From positions 15,353,868 to 15,417,867 of the forward strand of contig JBAIZL010000002.1 in the NCBI GenBank assembly GCA_036971475.1: 64,000 bases of DNA. Direction: 5' to 3'. Source of the stretch: Prosapia bicincta. Its lineage: Eukaryota > Arthropoda > Insecta > Hemiptera > Cercopidae. The notes beneath the pieces are model-generated. The model did not search any database. It had not been told where the DNA came from and saw only the letters and a program-made list of their open reading frames with translations. The position numbers and the translations under genes are program-made. Shown here piece after piece: positions 37,000 to 49,794 of the stretch (positions within the stretch are counted from its first letter, which is position 1; every line of letters starts with the position of its first letter).

Positions 37000-39990
37000 C
37001 CCTATAAAATTACACTTGCTCAGTGTTTAATTTATGAAATCAATGAAGGCTATTCACTCATCCTAGTAGAGTAAACACATACAGTATTACATTTATCAAT
37101 TTATCAGATTACATTATCTGGGAACGATACCACCTACTTATAGACCATTATTGCCCACTCTAGCGGCGTTAAATGTAACCACTCGAAGCAACATGAATGA
37201 CTCGCTGAATACGATAAGGTGGAACGCAAAATGCGTTTAATGTAATAATCTATATAATTATAAGTATATAAGTATATATATATAAGTAGCCATGGATATG
37301 CTCATGTAATAAATAGGTGGTTTGCTTACGTCCACAATCTTAGTCCTAAGGAAAATTTATGAAATTGCGTGAGCAGGGTCGTTACCGGAAATAGGCCTAC
37401 TCTCAACCTGAAGGGAAAATGCAGAAAGAACTTACCTCTAGCTAATGCTGTTGTTCTATAAGCACCATTTTTAATCGCGACTCATTACTGTTCAGATTTA
37501 TGGGTTAATTCATTAAACTTTTACTACATCCATTCCTTTCAAATTTTAAATAATTGCTTTCCATAAAGCTTTCCCATATAATAATATTTTACTTATCACG
37601 AAGCTTCGAACGAATTTATCTACTGCCTTCGGTTAGACCGTAAGACAGTTCACTTCAAAGCCAGCACCTAGCGGGCCTACTACACTTATGCGACCAGCAC
37701 TATACCCCATCTATTAACCCATCTCTCTATACTTACGTTATGTTAATAGTTTAGTTAGTAGTGTGAGACATACACTACTAGTGCAATGAAAACGGAGTTT
37801 TGACACTACTACCCGTTCTACAAACATTACATGTAATTCCATTATTTCTTTAGGAATCATTTTTTGTCCGTATTGGAAATGTATGAATAAATTAATTACT
37901 AATAAATATAGATAAGTTTTAACTAAAGAAGATAATAATACTTTTATTTACACTTTATTTTCGTAAATTACGTTTTTATTTTTAGTCTTAATTAAAACCT
38001 ATAAGTAAAAAACTGTTAGCATAATGATCCGGTACAAGCTATACCGGTAAGGTATACTTCAAGCTAAAAGCCTAAATACCCAACTTCTTAAACGGTTTTA
38101 ATAGATTCCCTTAATCTGTAACCGTCTAATGAGAATAGTTTATTCTCTAACAAACATTACTTATTTTACAAGGTCAACCGTAACATCTTTATATTCAATA
38201 TCTGCTTCAATTATCTTGAAATATATTTTATCATAAATTATACACATTTATATTATATATTATATAACATATATTATATGTAAACACTTCAAATTACACC
38301 CAAAACACATACTCAACAATCGATTACAATTGACAAGCTATTTCCAAATTACCATAACTCCCATACTCCACCCGTTTCCCACCGTTAAGCTCTTAATCAA
38401 GAATAGCCTAGCAAAGGGGGTCTATCTAGATTAAAATATAACGTGAGATGTTTTCAGTTCGCGTAGTAGCTCAGGATACCTCTACATACCTTGCAACCAG
38501 CTTTACTTTGACCAGAATGTAGTGATCATTATGAAGAAAGAATATTTTTAGATCCTTTCTTAGCGCAGCATTAAATCCTTTTATTCTTTATAAATACTCA
38601 ATACTTGAATACGTAAATTGTAAATGATCGTAGTAAACTGGCGCTAACTATCAGATGTTAATCATTCGCCCAGAAAGTGTTACTTCAAGCACCTGGTATA
38701 GGCTTACTACAAATATTATTATACCTCGAAAGAATAAATTGTAGGATGAGTTGTACGTGATACAATTACCAGAAAGGAGAGTTAAGTTTGACGTGTATGT
38801 TTATGAGGGACCATGTTTATGACAAGAGGGACCATGTATATTTATGAAGAAAAAGTTTTACAAATTCAGAAAAAGCGCGTCCAGCTTAGAACTTGAGACA
38901 TTTCCATGAGTTCCAACCGAAGCCGAAGAAAAATCGAAAAAGGAGAAGTTCTGACAGGGCAGGAGAAGAATTAGCGGTCTAAGAAGCAAATCAAAATTGC
39001 AGAGGGGATGAAAACGGTACGAAAACGTCCGTTTCGAATTTGACTAAACCCGAGATGATTTAGTGAAAATCCAGGGCTCGAAGAGGCGACAAGTTAATTT
39101 TGTTAAGAAATTCTAAATTAAAATTTTAAAAAGTAAATTAGCAAAATAAAAGTATTAGCTGAGGGAGAAAATTAGGTAGTAAATGATATTAAGGGAGGGA
39201 GATAATACGGAAATAAATTACAGTTACTGTAAAGAATCAAAGGCGAAAGAAAGTGAGGGGTATTATTAGGGAATTAATATTATTAATGGTGATTAAGTGA
39301 AATAAATCGAGAAATCGACGCATTACATAAGAGCAAGGAGTTGTAATTATTAATTTATAATATATTCAAATCCAACGTTTATAAAGTAAACAGCATTTAC
39401 AATTTTATAAACTTTTCATTAATTTCTTTAAGAAAAAATAAGTGGTTCAAATATAAAATTTATCAAAACAAGTGCAGCAACCTATGCACAACTTACAATA
39501 ATTAAGGACAATTTATACGATTTTATAGTTAAAAGAATAAATTTATGAGTATCGTTGCCTACCAGCATGTTAGAACTAGACAAAATTAAATATGTACTTG
39601 TAAATGCCACAATTTTGAAATCAGAAGTAAAGTGAATCAGTTATTGTAAAACAAAAGTAGTTGTCTATATGTAGGGATATACCATAGTATACTCATAAGG
39701 TATTTAATCTTTTAAATTAATAATAATTTAATTAATTAGTTTAATAATTATATTTATAATGGACCTATGTAATCAGCATTTTAAAGCCCCTATCGTAAAT
39801 CTTGAAAATAACTGTAACAAAATAATGATAAAAAATACTGCGCTGAAAAACTTTGCCCTCATAAGAAGACGCACAGTCGCACGGAAAAGGCACAAACCAC
39901 GCTACACTTAGATCAGCCCTTCCATGCCCATTAATCCCCTTAGACACTTTTAATCACAATATTTATTTCCCCAAAAGCAATACTGTAAAG
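37000..39990. other. AT-rich noncoding sequence
   Basis: No gene recognised. A purine-rich stretch at about 38780-39080 contains GAAGAAAAATCGAAAAAGGA-like runs. The 60-codon minus frame at 39765-39947 has no known domain. Confidence 0.35.
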
Positions 39991-40039
39991 ACACTGTCTT
40001 CCCGTATCGGCAAGATATTAAGTCGAGTAGACAGGTGGA

Positions 40040-40180
40040 GCCAATAAACGTGTTTTCACTTGTTTCTCATTAGAATTAATGTTTTCCACAGCAGCCGCCG
40101 ACATTAACTCGGGACAGCACTGAAGTTAATGCGCCATTTTAACTGTCACCGCGTAAAATCCTAACTCTTCAAGCAATATA
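40040..40180. other. Candidate conserved noncoding block
   Basis: Higher-complexity block with CAGCAGCCGCCGACATTAAC and TTAATGCGCC, no frame, in AT-rich flanks. Candidate regulatory sequence from composition only. Confidence 0.2.
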
Positions 40181-40689
40181 AAAGTTCGGCTCAAGATAGG
40201 CATAATCTTTAGAATAGATCTTTTATATGCGCGGTCTATGACGAAGTTTAGAGTAAAAACAATATAAAACCGACTTTAACGGTCGGTAAAGCAGTATTTC
40301 CGATAACCGTAAACATTAACCGCTTAGACATTTTGTTAAATTTCGCTAATATTTTCCAACTTTGTAACATTATTTTAGGTAATGTTGCATATTAAAGCAG
40401 ATTCAGAAAACAAAACGAGATATTAATTTTAAAACATAAAATATTTTTTTTTTTAATTGTAAATTATAAAATAAAAGTCCTGATTGAGACAAATATCCAT
40501 ATACAAAAACCAGATTTTGCAAGATGCGCAGCAACGGTGCGCAGAAGTTGAAAAACTCTCGTGGTTGCTTCAAGTAGCTTCTTTGACGAAATGTAAGGCG
40601 ATACAGACGTTACAAGATCCGAAGAGCAAGGGATGCTTTTTGTTTTAAAATTTTAATTATGAAACAGTTTATTATAATTTTATTTTTTG

Positions 40690-40840
40690 TTCGAAGAAAT
40701 GTTGCTACGCTAAGATTCAACACCGGGCGAGGTTCCAAATCCCGACCAACGCCAATCCAAAATGCAAAATGGCGAGATCTGAATCCGGAGCTATGTTTTC
40801 TACATCTTTTGTTACAATACAGATAAGTTATAACTTTAGA
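40690..40840 (+). repeat. Possible tRNA-derived SINE relic
   Basis: Contains GCGAGGTTCCAAATCCC, close to the tRNA B-box GGTTCNANNCC with one extra C, preceded by ACACCGGGC and followed by GACCAACGCCAATCC. I could not place a matching A-box or a full cloverleaf, so this is at most a relic of a tRNA-like promoter. Confidence 0.25.
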
Positions 40841-40859
40841 CACAAGTGATGGAAAAGGC

Positions 40860-41740
40860 TAAATTTAACTTTTAAACTTTAACTGGTTACGGCATAATAA
40901 TGCAAGTTTCTATTTTTTGAAATGAGAGAAGAGTAAATTCATTTGTGTGATGTAATAGAAAATTTTTTAATGTCGAATAGATAAATTGAAATGTATTTTA
41001 AATTGCGTAAAGGCAATCTCATGTGGATATCATGTGCCATGCCATAAATCTTTTATTAATATAAAGTTGTTATAAATTTATGTATGTAAAACAATTTAAT
41101 TGTAAAACATAAGTAGCGTAAATGTTTCAGATGTAATTTTGCTTTGTATTTTATATATTTTTGTGCAGTAAAACTTGATTTATTTACATTCATATTTGTT
41201 GGATAAATCAATTATTGAACGCACAACTCTAAAATTAAATTTTTGACATTGCAGGTCAAATAACTAATTGTGTAACAAATTGCTGCAATATTTAACATCA
41301 TAATTCGTTAAAAATTATATCAATTTATCTACCATGTTACATGTTATTTGTTAATAGAGTCGGGCGTAGATTATCCGAACAGTACCATACGTAAAAAAAT
41401 ACTATTTGAATAGCGGAGCACAAGGTATAGAGAACAGTCGAGTCGTGGTGCTTGGAAGAGTTTTGAATCATTTGCGTTATGTTTTAACAGTTATTTCATG
41501 TTATTCTTTTGCAATATCAGTACAACTCTACTTAAATAATGTGCTATGTGCACTGTATTTATTTTTTAAGTTATTTAATGCATTTCAAAAATACTTACAG
41601 AGCTAAAGGCTTGCACATTATTATACAAAGGTTCTGTGTAATTATAGTAGAATTTACACATTATCAAGAGCACAGTGGTACAATATATTACAATAAAAAT
41701 ATTGGAAAGAACCCCAATACCACAAAAATAATAAAAAATA
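40860..41740. other. AT-rich noncoding sequence
   Basis: No gene recognised. Overlapping frames of 66-69 codons at 41406-41748 are low in information and lack known domains. Confidence 0.4.
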
Positions 41741-41744
41741 ACAA

Positions 41745-41995
41745 ATAAAAAAAGTTAATAAATATTAAACCCTTATAAACATTTCGATGACCATGCCATC
41801 ATCATCAGAGGGTCTTATTACAAAATTACAATCCATCAAACAAGTAGTTACAAACTAGAGTCAACTAGGGTGGTGACTAGTTGTAACTTCTTTATCGCTA
41901 GATTGTAAGTTTGTAATAAGACCCTCTGATGATGACATAGTCATCAAAATGTACATAAGGGTTTAATCTTAAGTAACTTGTTTTATTTGTTAATA
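41745..41995. mobile_element. Large palindrome, PLE-like, with two hammerhead-like cores
   Basis: The arms of about 110 bp meet near 41876. The left has TTAAACCCTTATAAACATTT, CATCATCATCAGAGGGTCTT and ATTACAAAATTACAATC. The right is the complement: GATTGTAAGTTTGTAATAAG, ACCCTCTGATGATGACATAG and ACATAAGGGTTTAATC. Each arm carries a core in hammerhead order; the right arm's G12 is changed (ATCAAAA), so only the left (minus-strand) copy keeps a complete core. Confidence 0.8.
41769..41813 (-). ncRNA. Hammerhead-ribozyme-like motif, best-paired copy
   Basis: Minus strand: helix I ACCCU/AGGGU (5 bp, perfect), intact core CUGAUGA, one extra U, helix II GAUG/CAUC with a 7-nt loop, GAA, helix III AU/AU closing a GUUU loop, then A as the cleavage base (triplet AUA, fitting the NUH rule). 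All three helices fall in the right order with no other insertion. The two-base helix III would be marginal in a monomer. Confidence 0.6.
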
Positions 41996-42429
41996 TTGAT
42001 TTTTTTTTTTTAGTATTGGCATTCTTTCCAATATTTTCTTTAAAAAAGCAGAATTTGTTTGTGTCTTCTATTTTTTTAAATTACTATCCATTTAATAATA
42101 TTCAATTTGTTACTGTATTATTTTAAATAGTAAAGTATTAAATAGTCAAACGTTCTAAATAAATGAAATAACAATACGGGAGTAGATAATTTTTTAAAAC
42201 TCTGTAGATTCTTAACATTCGAAACGGCTGTTGAGCGCCAACATAGTTTAAAAGTAGTTACATTAATTTGCCTTGTTACATCAATATGTTGCTAAAACGT
42301 CCAGCTAAATTCTTCCAGTACATAATGAACACTGGGTTAATGTGATTTAAGGTTGAAAAGTAGAAATGCATGTAACGTATTGTATAAAGTTCGGCTAAGT
42401 GAATGCGTTAATAATGAGTATATAGTTTG

Positions 42430-43440
42430 TTGCAGATTCTGTGACGTAAAAAGCGTCAAATTATGCGTCAAACATTTCTACATTCCTGATACAATTTGCT
42501 ATTTCTACACTCCTGATACAATTTTACCATTTCTACATTCCTGATACAATTTTACTATTTCTACATTCCTGATAAAATGTTTTCATGCGCACCTGATCGT
42601 CTGCTATGATTTCTACACCGCTAATATATCTGATCTCCTAATCATATGGTAATATTTCTACACTCCTTCTGTTAGCATATACATACCAGTTCTTTCATTA
42701 CAATTTCTTCACTCTTGACCTTAAGCGTTCATTTCTACAAATCTGATAATATGACAACAGTCTACACTGCTAATCTTATGGCCACATTTCTACACTCCTG
42801 TTAATATGTTAGCATTTCTTTATGCATTATCCTGCGTTTATATTTCTATATTTCAGTTCCTACCGTAGACTTTCTACATTTATGATCCTATGGTAATATG
42901 TGTACGTTTGTCCTCTTATTTTATCATTTCTACATACATGATTCTGTGTTAATATCTTTATAATCGTGAGTTATGGAATATTTCTACACTCCAGTTAATA
43001 TCGTAGTATTTCTACACTCCTGATCCTGTTTTATAATTTATACGTTCAAGATACTATGTTCTTATTTCTAAACTCCTGGCCCTATGGTGGCATTTCTAAA
43101 TGAAGGATCTTATGTTATTGTTTCTTAATTCCAGTTATTTGTTAGAATTTCTACATTCCTGATGTTAATACTTCTACTGATAATATAACGGCATTTCTAC
43201 ATTCCTGATGAGATATTATTTCTACACTCCTGATAGTATATCAGAATTTCTATATTCCTGATGATGTGTTAACATTTCTACACTTCTGATAATAAATCAG
43301 CATGTCTACATTCCTGATGAGATGTTAATTGTTCTACACTGTTGATACTCTTGTTACGATTCTACAATCCTGCTCCTGTGTTAGAATTTCTAGACCAATG
43401 ATCCTATAGTAAATTTTCAAGACTAATAATCGTATTATAT
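42430..43440. repeat. Degenerate array of TTTCTACA-TTCCTGAT units
   Basis: Units of roughly 25-30 bp built on ATTTCTACA(C/T)TCCTGAT plus a variable TATGTTA tail, best preserved at 42470-42570 and progressively diverged to the right. An old minisatellite. Confidence 0.85.
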
Positions 43441-43444
43441 TTTT

Positions 43445-43875
43445 AACGCATTTTTTATTGTATTTTCCTATTAAAACGCAACGCATGCCTAATATATCTC
43501 CATCTCTTTATCACTTACTAAGGGTCCTATGTCCATTATTATTTTGCTATCCCATCTGTTACTCCGACACCAAATTGTATGAGTGTTATTTCGTTTACAT
43601 ACCAATACATTTAATCATATAATAAAAACGTGAAATGGAGGCAATGCAGTCATTTGAGTATTGTTCTAAAAGACACAGATAGGAGTGCAGGTAATGTGAG
43701 AAGATAAATTTTGGTGGACCGGAAATCAAAGCCGGAGAGAGTCGTTGATTCATTTATATCTTGTTCTCTTTTTTTAAATTTAATCAAAGAGTCCATATCT
43801 GTTAGGCTCTACTTTTACGTTCTCTGTATATAAAATAAACCCAATAAAATAAGTCAATTTAAGTACATAAGCTTA
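43445..43875. other. AT-rich noncoding sequence
   Basis: Nothing recognised. Confidence 0.4.
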
Positions 43876-43877
43876 TT

Positions 43878-44220
<343 letters not shown>

Positions 44221-44224
44221 CATA

Positions 44225-45385
44225 CACACTCAATATTGGAAAAAGATTTTATTGTATAAAAAATAACAATTTAAGTCAAGTGCAATTTCTAGTGTTAGAG
44301 ATATCAAGATATAGATAATCAAAAGCAAAAACTATATATTTTTTTGTATGGACATAAAAGGCTCATATTTTCTCGTAATTTGTTTTGATCTGTATCGCTA
44401 AGTAGTGAAAATTTATATATGTAATATTCCACAAAAAAAGCAAGAAATTTCGTTTGTAAAAATGGTGTTGGAAATTACCGAACGTAAAACAGCGTTTGTA
44501 TTTGGAAATAAATTGTATGTAGTTATTAGGCACATAAAATACAATGCAACCAAATTTTGTTCAAGTCTGTTGATTTTTTAATGTTCCTAGGTCAAAACCT
44601 ATTTAAATACTTTTAGCAATATTTAAAATATAGCCTATGTAAAAGTTTCTAATAAGAATATTTCATAAAAGAAGGTTAAAATATTATTTTTCCATCTAAG
44701 CAAAACTCTATTCAAATAATAATGTATGGTTACATACTTATAGTTATGCTTTGGGGGTAGTTTTCAAGTTTTCACACAGTAAATGATGAACACGTCACGG
44801 ATTACCGCTGTAATTCTGTTTATCCAGTCCACACAGGAACCGCTTTTAATTGCCTCAGGGACAACATCGCTTTGCGCGATACACACCGGACATGACATGA
44901 CGAAATATATTTCCCTTAGGCAAGGTCTACTTTTGTTTCCAAGTGAAAGCATATATACCTTTGATTCAAACTTCAAAAGAAATATACTGTGAATAATTTT
45001 TATAGTTATGAAATCTATGTTATATTAATTTGCCAATACTCTTTTACAAATTACCATTGTTTTGCTCGAAATTTATATCCGGTAAATATCAAAACACTAA
45101 AATGCTTAGCATACATTTTGTGAGGTATATAAACTTTATGAAACACTAAATTTTCGTGAAAACCATAGAAAAAATATATTTAATATAGGTAGGCAAATGC
45201 CTCTCTAACGCAGTTAACTACCATATTTCTATTGCTAAATTATAACTAATCTCCACTATCCAAAATCTATCTACGCATTTAAGTACCTAAAGCGTTATAT
45301 TTTACCTTAACCGCCATAGCGTAGCTCGGCAGAGAGGCCAGAGTGACTAATGACCTCTTGAGACGCAATTTAGGGGTAGAGGATA
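44225..45385. other. AT-rich noncoding sequence with a small GC-richer patch
   Basis: No gene recognised. The patch at about 44770-44960 is open on both strands (about 70 codons each) and has mixed composition. The minus frame contains CPVCIAQS and the plus frame follows a plausible TTTTCACACAG acceptor. Neither matches a family I know. Confidence 0.3.
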
Positions 45386-45389
45386 AGTA

Positions 45390-45690
45390 TAACAAGACAA
45401 GTAGTGGAATTCCATAACCTGGGCATCACTCTCTCACATAACGAAAGTTTGTAGGCAGAAGTAGAAGAACAGGCGAATAAAGCAAACGTAATTGCAGGAT
45501 GTCTGGATAAATTAATGTGGATGAACAACAATAGAAAGAGGGTATATATGAAACATATGATTTACATGGACGTTGTTTCATCAATAATGACATATTCTGT
45601 GGATATTCAACCTGACAGAGAGAATGCTGAGGGAAAGAGAAGAACTGATAAAAAGAAACACTCAGTGGCAGTGCTAAAACATACTACGTA
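45390..45690 (+). pseudogene. RTE-like LINE reverse transcriptase relic
   Basis: From about 45416 the frame reads NLGITLSHNESL, stop, AEVEEQANKANVIAGCLDK, LMWMNNNRKRVYMKHMIY, SSIMTYSVDIQPD. This is the region after the catalytic domain of RTE-type LINE reverse transcriptases: a YLGI-like start, a helix ending in AGCL, a Trp shortly after, then a 'vy...vrpimtY..E.rpd' motif. Here Tyr-Leu-Gly has become Asn-Leu-Gly and an in-frame TAG sits after ESL. The catalytic motif lies upstream in the family and is not recognisable here, so this is a 5'-truncated dead copy. Family assignment rests on pattern, not alignment. Confidence 0.75.
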
Positions 45691-45744
45691 GGTGCGAAGC
45701 TAGTGTTGTTTGCTGTTTTCATGTCCATATAGTTTTACCTCATA

Positions 45745-45950
45745 TCGATAGTCCCGACCATAACGCCCGCCAGCTACGGTGCCCTGCTCAAAACTTCAAA
45801 CTTGTAACAGAAGTACACCCAACAAGTTCGATCCAAGGCGCAAAAGAAGATAGTATGCCGCCTTCGTTAAGAAGGATTTTACGAGGGAATTGACATACGC
45901 AATGATGCAATTCTAAACTGTACCAATAACTCTTGTGATCTTCCAAGTCA
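45745..45950 (+). pseudogene. Possible second non-LTR RT tail relic
   Basis: A plus frame reads PTITPASYGALLKTSNL, stop, QKYTQQVRSKAQKKIVCRLR, stop, EGFYEGIDIRND. The order 'pvitYg...lq..Q.k.lr' followed by an 'IR.D' resembles the C-terminal part of jockey/CR1-type reverse transcriptases ('YasPvW... lq.vQNk.lR'). Two stops interrupt about 65 codons. Weak but consistent with an old LINE fragment beside the RTE relic. Confidence 0.35.
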
Positions 45951-45959
45951 AGCTCAATC

Positions 45960-46535
45960 TACCCTTTCTTCAGTCGGTATTGTTCCTGACCCTTCCTTCA
46001 GCCACCATGATTGCAAGGATGCTCTCCATTTCTGAGCAGAAACCTTTAGTTAATCAACAAAAGTTACAGATAGAAACGCTTGCTAATATACTTCAATAGA
46101 TTCAATGCCCCCTTCAGAATTTGGTTTATTGAAACAAAAATACTTGTACATGTGAGGTGATAACAATTACTAATACGTGATGACAATACTGCTGCAACGG
46201 AACGACCAAGCAGAATGACTGAAGATCATCATAGTTATAGAAGCCGATCAGCTGGACCGCAATGACGATGCAACGACAAGTTACACGACAAACAAGTAGA
46301 CGTACGGATGTACGTTATAAAAAACCTATTTAGCGCAAATGTATTTGGTAGTTTTTTATTTTAAAATAAAATATTTTTATATACAGAAATGTTCAGTTTT
46401 TAGCGGCAGCCAAATATAGTTTTAATAAATTTTATTATTTTAATCCTGACATCTCGTAAATTTAAAACGATATAAAACTCTATACCAGACAAATATTTTT
46501 CAACGGCTTATGCCTGAATTAAAATTACCACGGGG
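45960..46535. other. Mixed sequence, nothing recognised
   Basis: Moderate-GC remnants continue to about 46320 (possibly the decayed 3' end of the LINE), then AT-rich DNA. Confidence 0.35.
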
Positions 46536-46539
46536 GGCT

Positions 46540-46710
46540 GTAGTGAATGTAAATTAGAAATTTTAACTCGGGGACTTTTTATCTTGCCAGATATGCTATT
46601 AGCATCCACTTGCTAATGCGTCGGGCATTGTGAAATTATTCAAAACACGGAGCTTTTATATTGTTACTGCCATCAGGTCTGTGTACCAAGTTTAGCTAAT
46701 TACTTTCAAC
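46540..46710. other. Candidate conserved noncoding block
   Basis: Higher-complexity stretch with TTGCTAATGCGTCGGGCATT, no frame, AT-rich flanks. Candidate regulatory sequence on composition only. Confidence 0.2.
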
Positions 46711-47384
46711 TAATTTCCTTCCAATGTGCGACAGTTCGTCAATTTCAAGATTTGAGACACAATTATAAAACTGTTTAGATTTCTAAAAAAAGTTCATTTA
46801 GTTATCGAGACAATTTATAAACTTTTAAAACCGAACCTCTCGTTTACGGCAGTAACTACTCCATAAATGTCATTATATTTATTTTGGTTGTAAAAAATGC
46901 ACGGTGGAAACAAGTGAAATCTTACGCTTTTTAATTATTAATAATGCCAATACATTTTACGAAGTGAGATTTTAAGTAAGGTGGTCGAAATTGTGTCAGT
47001 TTATTTTGGGATTTTAAAGTTGTGCCTGGACAAGTTACTATTCCAGTACAGTTTAGAATTAGTAAATCTGTAATATAATGTCAATGTAGGGATCACGTGG
47101 CTAACAGTTATTTATCCACTGTTTTAATGTAAACCAAAAACCTTGACTAACCAAAGCCTTTGGCTAACATGTTGGCAAGGGTTAAGGAAATACCTTTCTA
47201 ATTTAAGTTCTGCTATAACTGAATATATTCCTATTCATTTGAGTATATTTTTAATTAAAAAAATATTCTATTTAGAGAAATATTTCCAAGGAAATAATTA
47301 CTACCGATGCCTCCCTATGCTAAAACTGTTATCAATCCATAAACAGTGGGTAAATACAGTATATGATATAAGTCTGTAGTTTAA

Positions 47385-47735
47385 TGGTGGCCCGGATTCC
47401 TGGGAACTGCTAATCAAAGATGGTCCACTTTCCCGTACACTTCTCCGTTCAGTTGGAGCGACGTCCTTTCGCACTCCCGCGGGACACACTACCTTGCAGC
47501 ACATCTCGCAAGGATTGGTGTTTCGACCACATCAGAGTGCCCGCTTTTCCAAAATGTGAATTCACAAATGGACATGCAACATCTCTATAGTTGCAGAGAC
47601 CTGTTAGAAATCCGAAACGACTTTACAGAAAATAGCGAACTTGAGCGTCTAACCACTTTTATTGGACTGCGCGGCACCGGGTAGCATAAATGCCAAGGGT
47701 GGGCGTTGGATGAAGAAGAAGTCTAAGGGTAATCA
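47385..47735 (+). pseudogene. 3' end of a jockey/R1-type LINE
   Basis: The frame reads RWSTFPYTSPFSWSDVLSH, then HYLAAHLARIGVSTTSECPL, QHLYSCRDLLEIRNDF. After a +1 shift it reads YWTARHRVA, stop, MPRVGVG, stop. In this LINE group the region after reverse transcriptase has a helix 'HLaRIGl..s..C.lC', then 'HLl..C', and the protein ends in a 'YW.aR..m..MPRpGVG' pattern. The first zinc-ligand Cys is kept, but the paired one is lost (PLFQ in place of a C-x-C type). The frameshift and stops show the copy is dead. The sequence after the stop is GA-rich (GATGAAGAAGAAG). Confidence 0.75.
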
Positions 47736-47739
47736 GCCA

Positions 47740-48820
47740 GTTTGGTTGTTATCGTTTAAGTTAGAGGGAATTAAGGTAGGACCTCATGGAATAGGATGAA
47801 GGGGTCTCACTGCACCACGTGTGACCCACTCTTTATTAGGGTAAAAGGTTTTTTCTTCCGTTACACCTCCTTAAATAGAAGGGGAAAAGGACGTATATTC
47901 ACTTAGGTAGTGCTAAGGCAAGGTCATAATGATCCTCGGGTACGAGGTGAAAGGAGATTGTGATACCTCGTAGGGAGGAGGGCTAATCACTCTCAACCAG
48001 AGTGAAGAGATACTCTCTTTACCCAGGTATTCTACTCTCTTTACACAGCACCTGCTACATAGAGTATTTTGAAATTTTGTATCAGATATATGATGGATTA
48101 GTGATGTCAAAAGTTTAAAATAAATTTTTATTTTAGTAGAAAGAATCTTTAGACTAAAGCAGCACAAAATTACTGAAACAAGTACCCTATTAATGTTTTT
48201 ACAAACGATTGTCGATTGGAAAAAATAATACGATAATTTGGAACTAAATAAAACGTAAAATATATAAAACTTGTTAAAAATAATGACTCAAGATTTAACA
48301 ATTAAAAGTAAATTCATCTTCGGAATGGCTTCTGGTTTTACATCTCTTTAGAAGTAGTAAATTTAAACTAGTAAAGGTTGATGGGTTGACTAAGTAAGCA
48401 AATAGAAATATAGAAACCATAGTTGCATAAAAACCTACAAATTGCTTGTGCTTTATCTACTACATGTGCGTTGGTTGAATGGGTATCACGACGATCTGAA
48501 GGCAGTCAGCGTTCCGTCCCACTGGGGCAAGAAAGATCTCTATAGGGGCCTCAGTACATCATGCGGCCCCTTAATAATTTCATTCGCCTTACCAAATTAA
48601 GCGGGACCTTATTTTCTCCTAGTGCTATTGGGAAAAAATTACTAATGCTAAACTAGTCAGAGCTTAGTACGCACTATTGACACACTACACGGAATGAGGC
48701 GTCCGTACCCAAGTAAAAGGACTCTACATGATGAGGCCTTTGGTAAGATTCTTACAGAACTACTTTAGGAGGCACTAAAAGGTAACTGAAACCACTTGCA
48801 AGGAGGAGCCACTACACATC
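47740..48820. other. Moderate-GC sequence, unrecognised
   Basis: Contains GGTCTCACTGCACCACGTGT at about 47800 and GGCCTCAGTACATCATGCGG at about 48550. No coding frame of note on either strand. Its composition is unlike the AT-rich background and it lies next to LINE remains, so it may be transposon UTR. Confidence 0.3.
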
Positions 48821-48825
48821 TAGAA

Positions 48826-49222
48826 ATATAAATCTGCAGCACGTACATCTTCACCAGGCAATATAAAACTGCAGCACGTACATCTTCACCAGGCAATGTA
48901 AAACTGCAGCACGTACATCTTCACCAGACAATATAAAACTGCAGCGCGTACATCTTCACCAGACAATATAAATCTGCAGTACGGACATCTTCACAAGACA
49001 ATATAAATCTGCAGCACGTACATCTTCACCAGGCAATATAAAACTGCAGCACGTACATCTTCACCAGACAATATAAAACTGCAGCACGTACATCTTCGCC
49101 AGACAATATAAAACTGCAGCACGTACATCTTCACCAGACAATATAAAACTGCAGCGCGTACATCTTCACCAGACAATATAAATCTGCAGTACGGACATCT
49201 TCACCAGGCAATATAAAACTGA
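48826..49222. repeat. 35-bp tandem repeat, about 11 copies
   Basis: The unit is TATAAAACTGCAGCACGTAC followed by ATCTTCACCAGACAA. Variants: AATCTGCAGTACGGAC occurs twice, near 48970 and 49180, 210 bp (six units) apart, showing a six-unit block was duplicated. Confidence 0.95.
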
Positions 49223-49224
49223 GC

Positions 49225-49790
49225 CAATGTAGAGGGTGGATAGTAGCACAGGAACCATCTGAGTGGACTGTACCTAATGCGTTCTTCTGGATAGGTGGAT
49301 GCTATAAGGTACACACTTGAAGGAAAATGTAATTCGCCAAAGCTACGTTGAGGAGAAATAAGCCCATGGTTAAGACTGGGTCCGCGAAAGATGGATCTGT
49401 TCTTCAACGTATTGCCTCGATCGGAAAAAAATGAAAACACCAAACAGACTGAGTTGCGTCGCGTGTTAAAATACAAGTAGCAGAACATAAACTGCTATGT
49501 TTGGAGATTCACTGTAAGAGACCTGTATACAATAGAACACTGCCTCTCGAAGCACGATATGAGAGGTTGTTTTCATCCACATGTTTGAAATAGGGGTGCG
49601 AGTAAATAGTAGGCCCAAACATGGTACTATTGTGGTCCTTGATCGATCTAAGATTGCAATATCTCATTAGGCTAGTAAGACGAATGTTCTGTGAGGATAC
49701 TTAACAGTTAGATTAAGAACAGTCTTCAGCTCTCAGTACCTAGGTGGAGCTAATAACAGGCTACGGGAATGTTAAGAGTTTAACGCTAGA
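49225..49790. other. Moderate-GC sequence, unrecognised
   Basis: The 95-codon minus frame (49201-49488) has no recognisable domain. Likely continuation of the same transposon-like or satellite region. Confidence 0.3.
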
Positions 49791-49794
49791 GTAT

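Noticed and set aside
40690..40840. tRNA gene
   Set aside because: Only a B-box-like sequence is present; no A-box, anticodon stem or acceptor pairing could be drawn.
45200..45240. Shared phrase ACTACCATATTTCTATTG (also near 20430) as a repeat family
   Set aside because: The match is under 25 bp and the flanks do not align by eye.
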